Shown piece after piece: positions 35,271 through 43,451 of a stretch of DNA of 64,000 nucleotides (position 1 is the first letter of the stretch; every line of letters begins with the position of its first letter). The stretch is from assembly GCA_024280855.1 (NCBI GenBank), contig JAJRPG010000094.1, positions 1 to 64,000 of the forward strand, in the 5' to 3' direction. Under the pieces are notes generated by a model that was not told the DNA's origin, ran no database searches, and saw only the letters and a program-made list of their open reading frames with translations. The DNA is from Planctomycetota bacterium (GTDB lineage Bacteria; Planctomycetota; Phycisphaerae; UBA1845). Position numbers and translations under genes: made by a program.

Positions 35271-36455
35271 ATGCGATTTGCCTCAGCGATTACGAGTCAA
35301 CACGAAGCCAAGTCAGCCGTCGAGCATTTGTTGAGAGATATTGATTCTCAAATGACGACGGGCATGGCAGACTTGGCTATGTTTTTTTCGACGGCTCATT
35401 TTGAAGATGAGCTTGAAGATGTTACGCAGATGCTTACGGATGCGTTGCCTCAGGCTCAGCTTTTTGGATGTACGGCTGAGGGGACTATTGGCGGCGACCG
35501 AGAGCTGGAGCGGGTTCCGTCTATGTCGTTGTTGGTGGGGGAAATGCCCGGTGTACAGATTCGGCCTTTTCACATTGTTCAATCTCAATTGGAAAGCAGC
35601 CAATCGATCTTTGATTGGGAACGGCTGGTAGGCGTCTCGCCGGAGAGCAATCCGGTGTTTATATGTTTTGCTGATCCATTTCAGGCTGATGTTCAGCAGT
35701 TTGTTGGCGATGTCAACAAGATGTATCCCAACGCGCCGCTGGTTGGTGGGATAGCTAGTGCTGCACGAGCGCCGGGCGAGAACCGGATGATTACTTCGGG
35801 GCAGGTTATGCGCGAGGGGATTGTGGGGGTGACGCTGACCGGGAATATCGTAGTGGATACAGTCGTATCTCAGGGGTGTCGGCCTATTGGTGAGCCTTAT
35901 GTGATTACGAAGGGCGATCGGAATGTGATTCAGGAGCTTGGCGGTAAGCCCGCGCTGCGACGATTGCAGGATACGATCGTGAACTTGTCAGACGATGATG
36001 AAGAGCTAGCTAAGCAGGCGCTGTTTGTGGGGCGGGTGATTGATGAGCATAAAGCCACTTTTTCGCACGGCGATTTTTTGATTCATAATATCGTCGGGGC
36101 TGATCGAAAGAATGGGGCTATTGGGATTGCAGGCTTGGCGCGGGTGGGGGCGACGGTGCAGTTTCATGTGCGCGATCGTAAAAGTGCTGACCAAGACCTT
36201 CGCAATTTACTGATGCCGCATGTGGGATCGGATGTGCGGGCGGCCATGCTTTTTGGATGTAATGGCCGGGGTAGCAATATGTGGGACAAAGCCGGGCACG
36301 ATATTGGCGTCGTTCGAGAACTATTAGGCGATGTTCCCACGGCGGGTTTTTTCTGCGGTGGAGAGTTTGGCCCGGTAGGCGGCAGTAATTTTATTCATGG
36401 GTTTACAGCTAGCATTGCGCTGCTCCGTGAACCATCAATTCGTGAATCTGCTTAA
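35271..36455 (+). CDS. FIST domain protein
   Basis: A soluble protein of about 394 residues; ATG 35271 (weak AAGAG site) is preferred over an earlier GTG at 35229. The N-terminal FIST part has FGCTAEGTIGGDRELE (about 64-79) and NAPLVGGIASAA (about 152-163). The FIST_C part has LFGCNGRGSNMWD (about 332-344) and GFFCGGEFGPVGGSNFIHGFT (about 361-381). FIST proteins are thought to bind small ligands in signalling, often with kinases or diguanylate enzymes; none is adjacent here. It is divergent from purL. The role is inferred from family only. Confidence 0.85.
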   Translation: MRFASAITSQHEAKSAVEHLLRDIDSQMTTGMADLAMFFSTAHFEDELEDVTQMLTDALPQAQLFGCTAEGTIGGDRELERVPSMSLLVGEMPGVQIRPFHIVQSQLESSQSIFDWERLVGVSPESNPVFICFADPFQADVQQFVGDVNKMYPNAPLVGGIASAARAPGENRMITSGQVMREGIVGVTLTGNIVVDTVVSQGCRPIGEPYVITKGDRNVIQELGGKPALRRLQDTIVNLSDDDEELAKQALFVGRVIDEHKATFSHGDFLIHNIVGADRKNGAIGIAGLARVGATVQFHVRDRKSADQDLRNLLMPHVGSDVRAAMLFGCNGRGSNMWDKAGHDIGVVRELLGDVPTAGFFCGGEFGPVGGSNFIHGFTASIALLREPSIRESA

Positions 36456-36551
36456 TAATTATGGTGTAATCGTAGGGCAGTAAGTAACGCCGTAAATCCA
36501 GATGTGCCGCATATCAGGGTGTGAATGACTCGTTATGCAGGAGATTGATAC

Positions 36552-37685
36552 ATGAATTGGCTAAGATTATCGCTAATAAGTGCAACTATGCTCTTCGCCT
36601 GTGTGCAACCCACTCGTGGGCAAATCCCGCCTTGGCCAATCACAACCGCTACCACCATCGACAATGCTTTAGCTTACCTCGCTACAGGTTCCGCGGCTGA
36701 CGGCGGCTGGCAGGCGTTTGGGCGATCTCACCCGGCTATCTCCGCGCTTGTTCTCAAAGCATTATTACAAGACAAAAATTACGGCCCACAGCACCCCGTC
36801 GTGAAGCGAGGGTTGGGTTTTATCATGCGATTCGTCCAAAGCGACGGCGGTATTTATGTCCCTGGCGAGGGCATGCGAAACTACCACACCAGTGTCTGCC
36901 TGCTGGCATTGTCAGCTACGAAGGATGCCCAATATGAAAAGACCATTCTTAACGCTCAGCGATTCTTAAAGAAATTACAATGGGACGAAGCCGAAGATCA
37001 CGATCCATCAAGCAGTTGGTACGGCGGGCAAGGTTATGGTAAACACAAAAGACCCGACCTATCCAACACTCAACTAATGTTAGAAGCTTTGCATCAAAGC
37101 GGTTTATCGCACGACGACCCGGCCTATCATAAAGCATTGGCTTTCGTGTCGCGTTGCCAGATGTTAAGTGAAACCAACGACCAATCTTTCGCCAGAGGAA
37201 GTGATGATGGCGGATTCGTTTATACGCCGGTTGGTCAGGGTGAGTCCAAAGCCGGAACGGAAATTGTTGATGGCAAGCCGCGACTAAGAAGCTACGGCTC
37301 TATGACCTACGCAGGCTTTAAGAGCATGCTATACGCTCAGGTTGGGCGTGATGATGTGCGTATCAAGCGTGCGTTATCTTGGATGCAGAAACATTACACG
37401 CTCGATCACAATCCCAACATGCCCACCGCTCAGTCCAGGGAAGGCCTATACTATTATTACCATACATTTGCTCGAGCCTTAGATGCTTGGGGAGAAGATG
37501 TTTTAGTAGATGCCAAGGGCAAGTCACATCAATGGCGGCGCGAGTTATGCGAAAAGCTAATCGATTTGCAACGCCCAGACGGAAGCTTCAGCAACCCAGC
37601 CGACCGCTGGTTTGAGGGGAATCCACATCTAGTTACGGCTTATGCAGTATTAGCCATGCAAACCGCTATAAATGATGTTAAATAA
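36552..37685 (+). CDS. Exported alpha/alpha-toroid (prenyltransferase/squalene-oxidase repeat) protein
   Basis: ATG behind AGGAG; signal peptide about 1-23 (SATMLFACVQPTRGQ). The mature part has repeated helical units with QxxxGSF/GGW motifs: DGGWQAFGRSHPAISALVL, SDGGIYVPGEGMRNYHTSVCLLAL, DGGFVYTP, SMTYAGFKSMLYAQVG, and QRPDGSFSNP near the end. This is the prenyltransferase/squalene-oxidase repeat that builds an alpha/alpha barrel. No DxDD catalytic motif is seen, so a cyclase role is doubtful. Exported and soluble; substrate unknown. It is followed directly by a long inverted repeat. Confidence 0.8.
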   Translation: MNWLRLSLISATMLFACVQPTRGQIPPWPITTATTIDNALAYLATGSAADGGWQAFGRSHPAISALVLKALLQDKNYGPQHPVVKRGLGFIMRFVQSDGGIYVPGEGMRNYHTSVCLLALSATKDAQYEKTILNAQRFLKKLQWDEAEDHDPSSSWYGGQGYGKHKRPDLSNTQLMLEALHQSGLSHDDPAYHKALAFVSRCQMLSETNDQSFARGSDDGGFVYTPVGQGESKAGTEIVDGKPRLRSYGSMTYAGFKSMLYAQVGRDDVRIKRALSWMQKHYTLDHNPNMPTAQSREGLYYYYHTFARALDAWGEDVLVDAKGKSHQWRRELCEKLIDLQRPDGSFSNPADRWFEGNPHLVTAYAVLAMQTAINDVK

Positions 37686-37691
37686 CAGGCT

Positions 37692-37776
37692 GGGTGGCAT
37701 GCCCAAGCCCCTAGGCGCGGGCATGGTCAATCGGATGTTAAACATGCTCGCGCCTAGAGGCTTGAGCATGCCACCC
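37692..37776. repeat. Long inverted repeat after the toroid protein gene
   Basis: Arms 37692-37725 and 37743-37776 (34 bases each, starting GGGTGGCATGC) pair with about four mismatches around a 17-base loop. It starts 7 bases after the stop codon, so it may end or stabilise the transcript, but its size and perfect ends suggest a dispersed palindromic element. Confidence 0.75.
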
Positions 37777-37846
37777 GGGACGTCAAAATTTTCGTGTAGC
37801 TACTATGCAAGATCAATGGCACTGGCCATGCTGTCGAGATTGATGC

Positions 37847-37908
37847 GTGCAAATAGTCTAGGCAGGTCAACCTTCCGCCTTGGGGGCGAAAGAACGACCA
37901 TGCCCTAC
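37847..37908. repeat. MITE-like repeat, right-end fragment (copy C)
   Basis: About 62 bases matching the right end of the copies at 30386 and 31218 (AGGCAGGTCAACCTTCC, then GAAAGAACGACCATGCCCTAC). The left end is missing. A short CGTAGGGCAG piece near 36470 may be another remnant. Confidence 0.6.
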
Positions 37909-37957
37909 AAGAATTTCGTCACATAGCTGTTAGTGATGTGGTATCATTGGAGGTATT

Positions 37958-38533
37958 ATGACAAACATCAGCAGATCAAGACGCATAACCAGAATTCAAT
38001 TGATGGCGTTGTGTGCGTTTACTCTCATCGTTGGCTTTGCCACTTCATCGCTCACGCTATTGGCGGTTCAGATTTTTGTTGGTGGGATTCCTCTTGGTAC
38101 AGCATATGCAGACATCATTTTCCAGCAGTTCGCTACAGGACACAATTTGTTCATCTTTGCCCTGATTGGCCTCATTCCGTTTGTCGCACTTCTTATGAAG
38201 ATGTTATCCATATCTAAGAAATACAATGCCCGGAAGTGTTATGCTCTATATCTTAGTGGGCTAATCGGAATACTCGGCTTCATGATTCCATCCCATGTCG
38301 ATGTGTGGTATCCATTGTATGGGCCTGGTCGAATGTCTTCGACAGCAGTAGTTGCATTCATGTTCATACCATTCTGGTGCATTGGTACGATGCTTATTGG
38401 CATGTTCGTTGGTCGCCAAATTATTAAGATAAAATGGTTTCAAGCATTCCCGGCCGGGCACTGCCAACACTGTGGCTACAACCTCACCGAAAACGTATCC
38501 GGAAAATGCTCCGAATGTGGGAAAGCAATATGA
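37958..38533 (+). CDS. Ribbon-tailed membrane protein 1 of the array, 191 aa
   Basis: First gene of six. ATG behind GGAGG at 5 bases. Four hydrophobic segments (about 14-38, 62-83, 95-113, 128-153), then a basic linker and a C-terminal zinc ribbon (about 168-191) with CQHCGYNLTENVSGKCSECG, four cysteines in two CxxC pairs. The ribbon should face the cytoplasm. It differs from the other members in having four segments and no large external loop. The stop overlaps the next start as ATGA, so translation is coupled. Function unknown; similar ribbons occur on many planctomycete membrane proteins. Confidence 0.75.
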   Translation: MTNISRSRRITRIQLMALCAFTLIVGFATSSLTLLAVQIFVGGIPLGTAYADIIFQQFATGHNLFIFALIGLIPFVALLMKMLSISKKYNARKCYALYLSGLIGILGFMIPSHVDVWYPLYGPGRMSSTAVVAFMFIPFWCIGTMLIGMFVGRQIIKIKWFQAFPAGHCQHCGYNLTENVSGKCSECGKAI

Positions 38534-39120
38534 TCCGTAAGGCTTTCACTAATTTTCGTAGCATCGCTATCTGGTTTATGACGTTAATTTTATGTCTATC
38601 GGCGATGGCGGCGTTGGTTGGGGGGTTCTATCCTCTTGGTTTAACTTTGGTGCAAGATGGTGTTAGTGAAACTTACGTCGGGCTTCGTGCAGAATCAGGT
38701 GCAACGGGTTTGTTCATACAATTTGTCACAGACCTCCCACAAGATTCTGAAAAAAACACGGTACTAATGATTGGTGAATCGCTGACATCCAATCCGACAG
38801 GTGTTGCATGCTTTGTCAACAGAATAGAACCCGTAACATGGGATACGTCGCATGTTGAGAATCGCAGCGGATTCCCATTTTCTCAGTCTTTCGAAACCGC
38901 TGATTTTCCCTCTAAAATAGTGCATGGTATGCGACACACAATCATGGTTAGCATACATTGCATACCATTGATTGCGTGCGCTACGCTTGTAGCATTTTTC
39001 GTATGTCGCGGTCCTTGGCGTCGTTGGAATCGACGTCGTTTGGGCCTTTGTCTTCATTGCGGATACAATCTGACGGGAAATGTGTCCGGCAAATGCTCCG
39101 AATGTGGGAAAGCCATATGA
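38530..39120 (+). CDS. Ribbon-tailed membrane protein 2 of the array, 196 aa
   Basis: Start ATG 38530, overlapping the previous stop (ATGA); the longer open frame upstream is only the ribbon of gene 1 read in another frame. Membrane segment about 11-33, an external domain of about 100 residues (34-135, with YVGLRAESGATGLFIQF and two Cys-free strands), a second membrane segment (about 138-160), a basic RRWNRRRLGLC linker and the ribbon CLHCGYNLTGNVSGKCSECG. The external domain differs from those of its neighbours, while ribbon and linker are nearly the same, also at DNA level. Confidence 0.75.
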   Translation: MIRKAFTNFRSIAIWFMTLILCLSAMAALVGGFYPLGLTLVQDGVSETYVGLRAESGATGLFIQFVTDLPQDSEKNTVLMIGESLTSNPTGVACFVNRIEPVTWDTSHVENRSGFPFSQSFETADFPSKIVHGMRHTIMVSIHCIPLIACATLVAFFVCRGPWRRWNRRRLGLCLHCGYNLTGNVSGKCSECGKAI

Positions 39121-39680
39121 TCCGCAAGGCAATTGTCGCCATCTTATTTACGGCAAGTCTTATGGTTTGTTTCTGTTGGGCCACGAGTTATGACAACGTG
39201 ACTCGTCAGAATTGGCCACAAGGATTGGACTCTTATACTTATTACCCTAATCCGCAAAAATGCTTCTATCTCACTTCATTGCGGGGATGGGTGAGAGTTG
39301 GCAAAATTCAGATGAATAAGCCGTTCAGAGTCCCGTCGGCCAACGATCGAGACGGTTGGATGTGGTTCGGGTTACGTACGTTTCCAGATCCTGACCTAAG
39401 GAGTACTAGATTTGGCTCAGTGATCTTTAGTCACTGCGGCGGTTTGTGGTATACTTTTGGGGGCCCCTTTGCGTCGGGCACTATTAGTGCCATCTCTGTG
39501 CCGCATTGGGCATTGTTCATTATTCTGATCGCATACCCAGCCACCGCGTGTACCTGCGGATTGTTGCGACGAAGGCGACGACTTCGAAAGCATCTATGTC
39601 GTAACTGCGGCTACAATCTCACCGGCAACGTATCCGGCAAATGCTCCGAATGTGGCCAACTAATCTCGGAGGAGGTATGA
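39117..39680 (+). CDS. Ribbon-tailed membrane protein 3 of the array, 187 aa
   Basis: Start ATG 39117 (ATGA overlap with gene 2). N-terminal segment about 5-22; external domain about 25-130 with a Trp-rich part (RDGWMWFGLRTFPDPD) and a single HCGG; second membrane segment about 137-160; basic RRRRRLRKHLC linker; ribbon CRNCGYNLTGNVSGKCSECG. The last codons (EEV, stop) supply the GGAGGAGG ribosome site of gene 4. Function unknown. Confidence 0.75.
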   Translation: MIRKAIVAILFTASLMVCFCWATSYDNVTRQNWPQGLDSYTYYPNPQKCFYLTSLRGWVRVGKIQMNKPFRVPSANDRDGWMWFGLRTFPDPDLRSTRFGSVIFSHCGGLWYTFGGPFASGTISAISVPHWALFIILIAYPATACTCGLLRRRRRLRKHLCRNCGYNLTGNVSGKCSECGQLISEEV

Positions 39681-40123
39681 CCGTAAAATTTCGAACATTT
39701 CGGCGACGAACAAAAGTTGCGATGGCTCTTTCCATCGTTTTTTTACTTGTCACCGTATTCAGTTTTACGGCAGTTCAGCATTTCTATATTGACCATTACA
39801 TTATTGGAATAGCGGGTGGTGGAATCGACTTTTATGATGTGATATTCAAAGTTGGCTCAATTGAGCCAAGCATCAGTTTCACTACTTGGTCAATTAGATG
39901 GCTGCCTGAAATTGAGAATAATCCATCTTCTAAATTCTATAATTGCACAGCATTTATTCCTGTATGGATGGTTGCGCCGCTTGTATTCATACCAACATAC
40001 CTGCTATGGCGAAAAGATCGACGTACCCCGAAGGGACACTGCAAAAATTGCGGATACAACCTCATCGGCAACGTATCTGGTAAATGCTCCGAATGTGGCC
40101 AACCAATCTCGGAGGTGTCATGA
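39677..40123 (+). CDS. Ribbon-tailed membrane protein 4 of the array, 148 aa
   Basis: Start ATG 39677 behind GGAGGAGG, ATGA overlap with gene 3. A basic N-terminus (FRTFRRRTKVAM) leads into a membrane segment (about 12-33). A short external domain (about 34-95, with IGIAGGGIDFYD) follows, then a second segment (about 97-117), LLWRKDRRTPKGH linker and ribbon CKNCGYNLIGNVSGKCSECG. It is a close paralogue of gene 5 along its whole length, which points to duplication within the array. Confidence 0.75.
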   Translation: MTVKFRTFRRRTKVAMALSIVFLLVTVFSFTAVQHFYIDHYIIGIAGGGIDFYDVIFKVGSIEPSISFTTWSIRWLPEIENNPSSKFYNCTAFIPVWMVAPLVFIPTYLLWRKDRRTPKGHCKNCGYNLIGNVSGKCSECGQPISEVS

Positions 40124-40554
40124 CAGCAACACGCAGATCACTTAGGTTGCGTACGAAAATTGCACTGATACTATCTGCTGTGTTAGTACTCATTACCGTA
40201 ACAAGCTTCACGACAACCATTTATGGCTTATTCGATCATTGCGCAATCACTATTGGATACGGTGGAACTGTTTTCAGTCCGAGGACTGAGGGGAGAAGAA
40301 ATGGTTTCAAGATTAAGGAGGCTTCACCAATTATATTTTGGCTGCCATGGATCCAGACCGACACAATTGGTAGCACAAATCCTACGACAAGAATGTTTCT
40401 TCCCATGTGGATGATTGCGCCATTCGTATTCATCCCTACTTTTCTCTTGTGGCGAAAAGATCGACGTACTCCGGAGGGGCACTGCCCAAACTGTGACTAC
40501 GATTTAACCGGCAACGTATCCGGCAAATGCTCTGAATGTGGAGTGACTATATGA
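40120..40554 (+). CDS. Ribbon-tailed membrane protein 5 of the array, 144 aa
   Basis: Start ATG 40120, ATGA overlap with gene 4. Layout equal to gene 4: basic head (RRSLRLRTKIAL), membrane segment (about 13-34), short external domain with ITIGYGGTVFSP, second segment (about 91-112), LLWRKDRRTPEGH linker and ribbon CPNCDYDLTGNVSGKCSECG. In the ribbon GYN has become DYD. Function unknown. Confidence 0.75.
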   Translation: MTATRRSLRLRTKIALILSAVLVLITVTSFTTTIYGLFDHCAITIGYGGTVFSPRTEGRRNGFKIKEASPIIFWLPWIQTDTIGSTNPTTRMFLPMWMIAPFVFIPTFLLWRKDRRTPEGHCPNCDYDLTGNVSGKCSECGVTI

Positions 40555-41033
40555 TTCGCAAATTTGCCATTTTTATTCTCTTGCTGTGTGCTGCTGCTAC
40601 GACATATTTTACCGTTGTTAGCTTCCACCCACGTTACTTTTATTGTGGGGCAATAACTGAATTTGATACCTTGCAAGCACAAATCAAGTTCGGATCTGTC
40701 ATGTTAGTATACATGCATACCGACACGCCGCGCCCGATGGAAACAAGTATCCACAAATTCCGGACTCAAGACCTACCGGACGATGCATTGAAGGCATCGC
40801 TGGAGAATATGATTCTATATAAAATCAGGTGGTATCGTCCGACCATCTATGGGAATGGTAAAGGTTTTTCGCATGCAATAATTTTACCGTTTTGGGTTCC
40901 ATTGGGATTGTTCATGCTCTACCCTTCCATCGTATTCATCCATGCTCGACGTCGCCGGCGTAGGCGTCGATTAAAGGGGCTGTGCCTCATCTTAAAAGAA
41001 AAGGGGTTTTGCGCATCTTGCCGATTCTCGTAA
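40551..41033 (+). CDS. Ribbon-tailed membrane protein 6, ribbon cut off
   Basis: Start ATG 40551, ATGA overlap with gene 5. Membrane segment about 4-25, external domain about 26-108, second segment about 109-130 and the usual basic linker (HARRRRRRRRLKGLCL). Where the other five continue into the ribbon, this one diverges after LCL (about 40989) and ends 16 residues later with unrelated sequence (KEKGFCASCRFS). The loss coincides with the start of Mu-like prophage DNA, so insertion into the ribbon codons is the likely cause; the true 3' end would lie beyond the right end of the prophage, outside this window. Confidence 0.65.
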   Translation: MIRKFAIFILLLCAAATTYFTVVSFHPRYFYCGAITEFDTLQAQIKFGSVMLVYMHTDTPRPMETSIHKFRTQDLPDDALKASLENMILYKIRWYRPTIYGNGKGFSHAIILPFWVPLGLFMLYPSIVFIHARRRRRRRRLKGLCLILKEKGFCASCRFS

Positions 41034-41242
41034 GTCGTTTGTTTATCAGGGGTTACGTTAGAATTGGCGGTTTTTTGGTTCTGCGCGGCGCAGATTGAAT
41101 CGAGGGGACGCGAAGTGGTTTGGCATTTCTTGCCGTTGCTCTAAGTACTTTAGAAATCATAGACTTACGACACGAATGCCAAACCTGAGAAAGCGCAATG
41201 CGCAATGGAAAACGCAATGAAACGCGATTATATGCCATTCCT
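40981..41242. mobile_element. Putative left end of the Mu-like prophage with repeat sites
   Basis: Gene-free. It begins where the last ribbon gene loses similarity; a TG at 40981 would fit the terminal TG of Mu-family ends. Inside are three CGCAATG units (41194, 41201, 41213) followed by AAACGCGAT, an 11-base inverted pair (41117-41127 with 41175-41185, GGTTTGGCATT), and ATCAGGGG twice (about 41046 and 41252). Such repeated sites next to the end are what a MuA-type transposase binds. The exact end is inferred, since the right end is not in the window. Confidence 0.45.
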
Positions 41243-41554
41243 TTATTCGTAATCAGGGGAATCACGAATCGCGAAATGGTGTGACAAAACGGCGTCGATC
41301 GCATGACACAGTTCGCTGGCCTCAGCATCGCTCAAGGCCGGCTCATCGTAAAATTCAAGCACACAGCAACTATCGCCAGAGGCTAGGCTGAAAGAGACGT
41401 TTGTGCCGACACCGATGAAACTTTCATTCGCAGGGATCAACTCCGCGACAAAGCGCGGGGAAATCGTGTGCATGATGAACACACGGGCGTCGCCGGGTTC
41501 GGCGGTGTCGTCGATTATGAATCTCGGAATCTGTCGGTTGTTGTTTTTGACCAT
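41243..41554 (-). CDS. Hypothetical protein at the distal end of the early operon, 103 aa
   Basis: Unknown family. Start ATG 41554 overlaps the stop of the upstream gene as TAATG, so it is translated with it. The protein is a small soluble alpha/beta type with a basic first ten residues, an ASGDSCCVLEFYDEP strand and a helix at 72-90 (SDAEASELCHAIDAVLSH). It has no membrane segment or known motif. As the last gene before the putative left end it probably belongs to the prophage. Confidence 0.6.
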   Translation of the reverse strand: MVKNNNRQIPRFIIDDTAEPGDARVFIMHTISPRFVAELIPANESFIGVGTNVSFSLASGDSCCVLEFYDEPALSDAEASELCHAIDAVLSHHFAIRDSPDYE

Positions 41555-42081
41555 TACGCTCTTTTCAATACTGAATCAAAATGTTCAATCGTATGATCGT
41601 CGCCACTTGAATTCATAGCAAGTGAAATATCTTCGGAGCAATAGCATGAGCCGTGGTCACTGATGCGTAATTTGATAGTCTGGCAATCGCAATCGCTCAA
41701 GTCATCAGCCCCGCTAGCACACAACCCGCATGTTTTGGTTAATTCGTAATATCTTGAATTTGTGTTAAAGCCGCCAGAACAAATGGCTGGCATGTCCCAG
41801 CCGTTAGATTCGCAAAGCTTCCGGACTTGTTTTTCAGTCGATTCTATCCAATCCATCACCGTTTTATTGCGATTGCAATCGTCGCAGTAAATGTCATCGT
41901 TGGATTCTTCTATCCACTCATTTTTTTCAAGGGTTTTGTCGCAATCACAGCATGATGCCGATACATACATGGCTTCACTGCAAATAGGGCACATAGGTTG
42001 TCCTTTGCCAGTCAATTTGCAATCGGCATAATCCTTGTCGATTTCGCAATCTGAACAGTATATGTTGGCGTTTTTGTTCAT
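41554..42081 (-). CDS. Cysteine-rich zinc-binding-like protein, about 175 aa
   Basis: The ATG at 42081 is taken as start (GTG 42102 and ATG 42087 are alternatives; none has a good ribosome site). It contains at least six CxxC pairs: YCSDCEID, MCPICSEA, CCDCDK, YCDDCNR, TCGLCASG and CDCQ, so several structural zinc sites are likely, of the treble-clef or LIM-like kind. The middle (about 80-105) is a helix without cysteines. No nuclease or HNH residues stand out. Translation is coupled to the next gene (TAATG). Role in the prophage unknown. Confidence 0.65.
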   Translation of the reverse strand: MNKNANIYCSDCEIDKDYADCKLTGKGQPMCPICSEAMYVSASCCDCDKTLEKNEWIEESNDDIYCDDCNRNKTVMDWIESTEKQVRKLCESNGWDMPAICSGGFNTNSRYYELTKTCGLCASGADDLSDCDCQTIKLRISDHGSCYCSEDISLAMNSSGDDHTIEHFDSVLKRA

Positions 42082-42160
42082 TAACATAATACGATTATAC
42101 ACGTTATTAAGACAGAAGCACTGTATAATAATGGGGAAAATTTGTAAGGAGGCTGAGGTG

Positions 42161-43432
42161 TCATAGCGGTTTTCTCGCGCGGGGCTTTGGGCGGTTTAGC
42201 TGTTGGTAGAACATTAGCGTGATGCGTTTTTGGGCTACTGGACTGTCGATGGCTGTGTTGTGGTCTTTGCACCACTGCTCGACCTTGGCTTGGATGTTGT
42301 GCGTTTCCGGGCACTGCAAATCTGGCCACCACAAGGCGAAGGTTGCTGATGCCTCTTTTCTGGCGTGCTGCTCGCCGCGAGCGGCTCGGAATAGCATGGA
42401 TCGGTAGTTGCTCTCCAGCTTGACCATTGCGTCGTGTAGTGAGGCGGCTGGCTCGGCCATGATCGATCCGGGCTGAGCCGCGACCTGGTCGGCGGCGTGG
42501 TCGAATCCGATCGATCTCAAAAACTGGTCGGTGTCTTTTACTAATACCTGTCGGTTCTGGTTGGATGGCGAGGTGACTGGATCGCGGTGCTGGACCTGCT
42601 TGGATAATTTGCTGATAGCTGTCTTGGCAGTGCTGCTGTTGGTGTCGCGTTTACGCGCTTTGGCGGCGGCACGCGAGGCTTGGATGTCGGCACATTTTAT
42701 CATCTTAAAATACCAATCGGCATAATCGTACTTGGACCATTTGGCAAAAATCTTGAATGGGTAAATACTGCGGTTGGTGTCGTACTCGTAATAGCATTCG
42801 ATTGTTTTAAGCACGTCGTCGATGTTGTATTTTTGGCCATCGGGCTTGAGTAGATTGAGCAGACCTGCGGCGCGTGTCATCATGGGCGTGTCGATGACCT
42901 CGCTGTTGTTAATCCGCCAGGACCACCACATGCAAATCATCATGGCCTCTTTGGCATTGGCCGGATCGACGACTAACAACTTTTTGATCGGCTTAACGTA
43001 CTTATCTCGCAAGCCGTCGATGCCATGAAGCTCGTACATTTTTAGCCATCGGCGAACGCTGCCTGCTTTGCCAATGCGGGCAGCCAAGACCGACTTGGAT
43101 ACGTCAGGGTTGATTTTGACCAGGTGTTGATAGCGTTGAACCAAGTCGAGCTTTAGCTTCAACTTTTTGTCGATGGGAACATCGCCGCCTGGCTGCGGTG
43201 CTGTTGATCGATAATCGATGGGCGTGTCCTGACGATTAAACTGAGGCGGAAACTCAACGCGACCTGTTACATGATCGCCATCACGAACGATGTAACAATA
43301 CATCCCTGCAAATTCAAAAGTGCCTTGCTGGACCGATGGCCGATCCACTGGCGTGGTTTGAGTCACTGACGTGGTTTGAACGCCGATCGAAGGCGGTTCG
43401 ATCGGCGTTCGAGTTGGTGTTGAAGTCGTCAT
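42161..43432 (-). CDS. Helix-turn-helix protein of the prophage early arm, 423 aa
   Basis: The first 85 residues are Thr/Pro/Gln-rich with a short ordered part (FAGMYCYIVRDGDHVTGRVEF). A helix-turn-helix of the kind seen in transposases and their helpers sits at about 105-145 (DVSKSVLAARIGKAGSVRRWLKMYELHGIDGL). The rest is mainly helical, Lys/Arg/Trp-rich, with no visible catalytic triad. Cytoplasmic DNA binding is likely. It lies downstream of, and on the same strand as, the other early genes, 20 bases after the gene ending at 43452. No clear counterpart in phage Mu. Confidence 0.65.
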   Translation of the reverse strand: MTTSTPTRTPIEPPSIGVQTTSVTQTTPVDRPSVQQGTFEFAGMYCYIVRDGDHVTGRVEFPPQFNRQDTPIDYRSTAPQPGGDVPIDKKLKLKLDLVQRYQHLVKINPDVSKSVLAARIGKAGSVRRWLKMYELHGIDGLRDKYVKPIKKLLVVDPANAKEAMMICMWWSWRINNSEVIDTPMMTRAAGLLNLLKPDGQKYNIDDVLKTIECYYEYDTNRSIYPFKIFAKWSKYDYADWYFKMIKCADIQASRAAAKARKRDTNSSTAKTAISKLSKQVQHRDPVTSPSNQNRQVLVKDTDQFLRSIGFDHAADQVAAQPGSIMAEPAASLHDAMVKLESNYRSMLFRAARGEQHARKEASATFALWWPDLQCPETHNIQAKVEQWCKDHNTAIDSPVAQKRITLMFYQQLNRPKPRARKPL

Positions 43433-43451
43433 TTTTGTCGTACTTCTAAAA

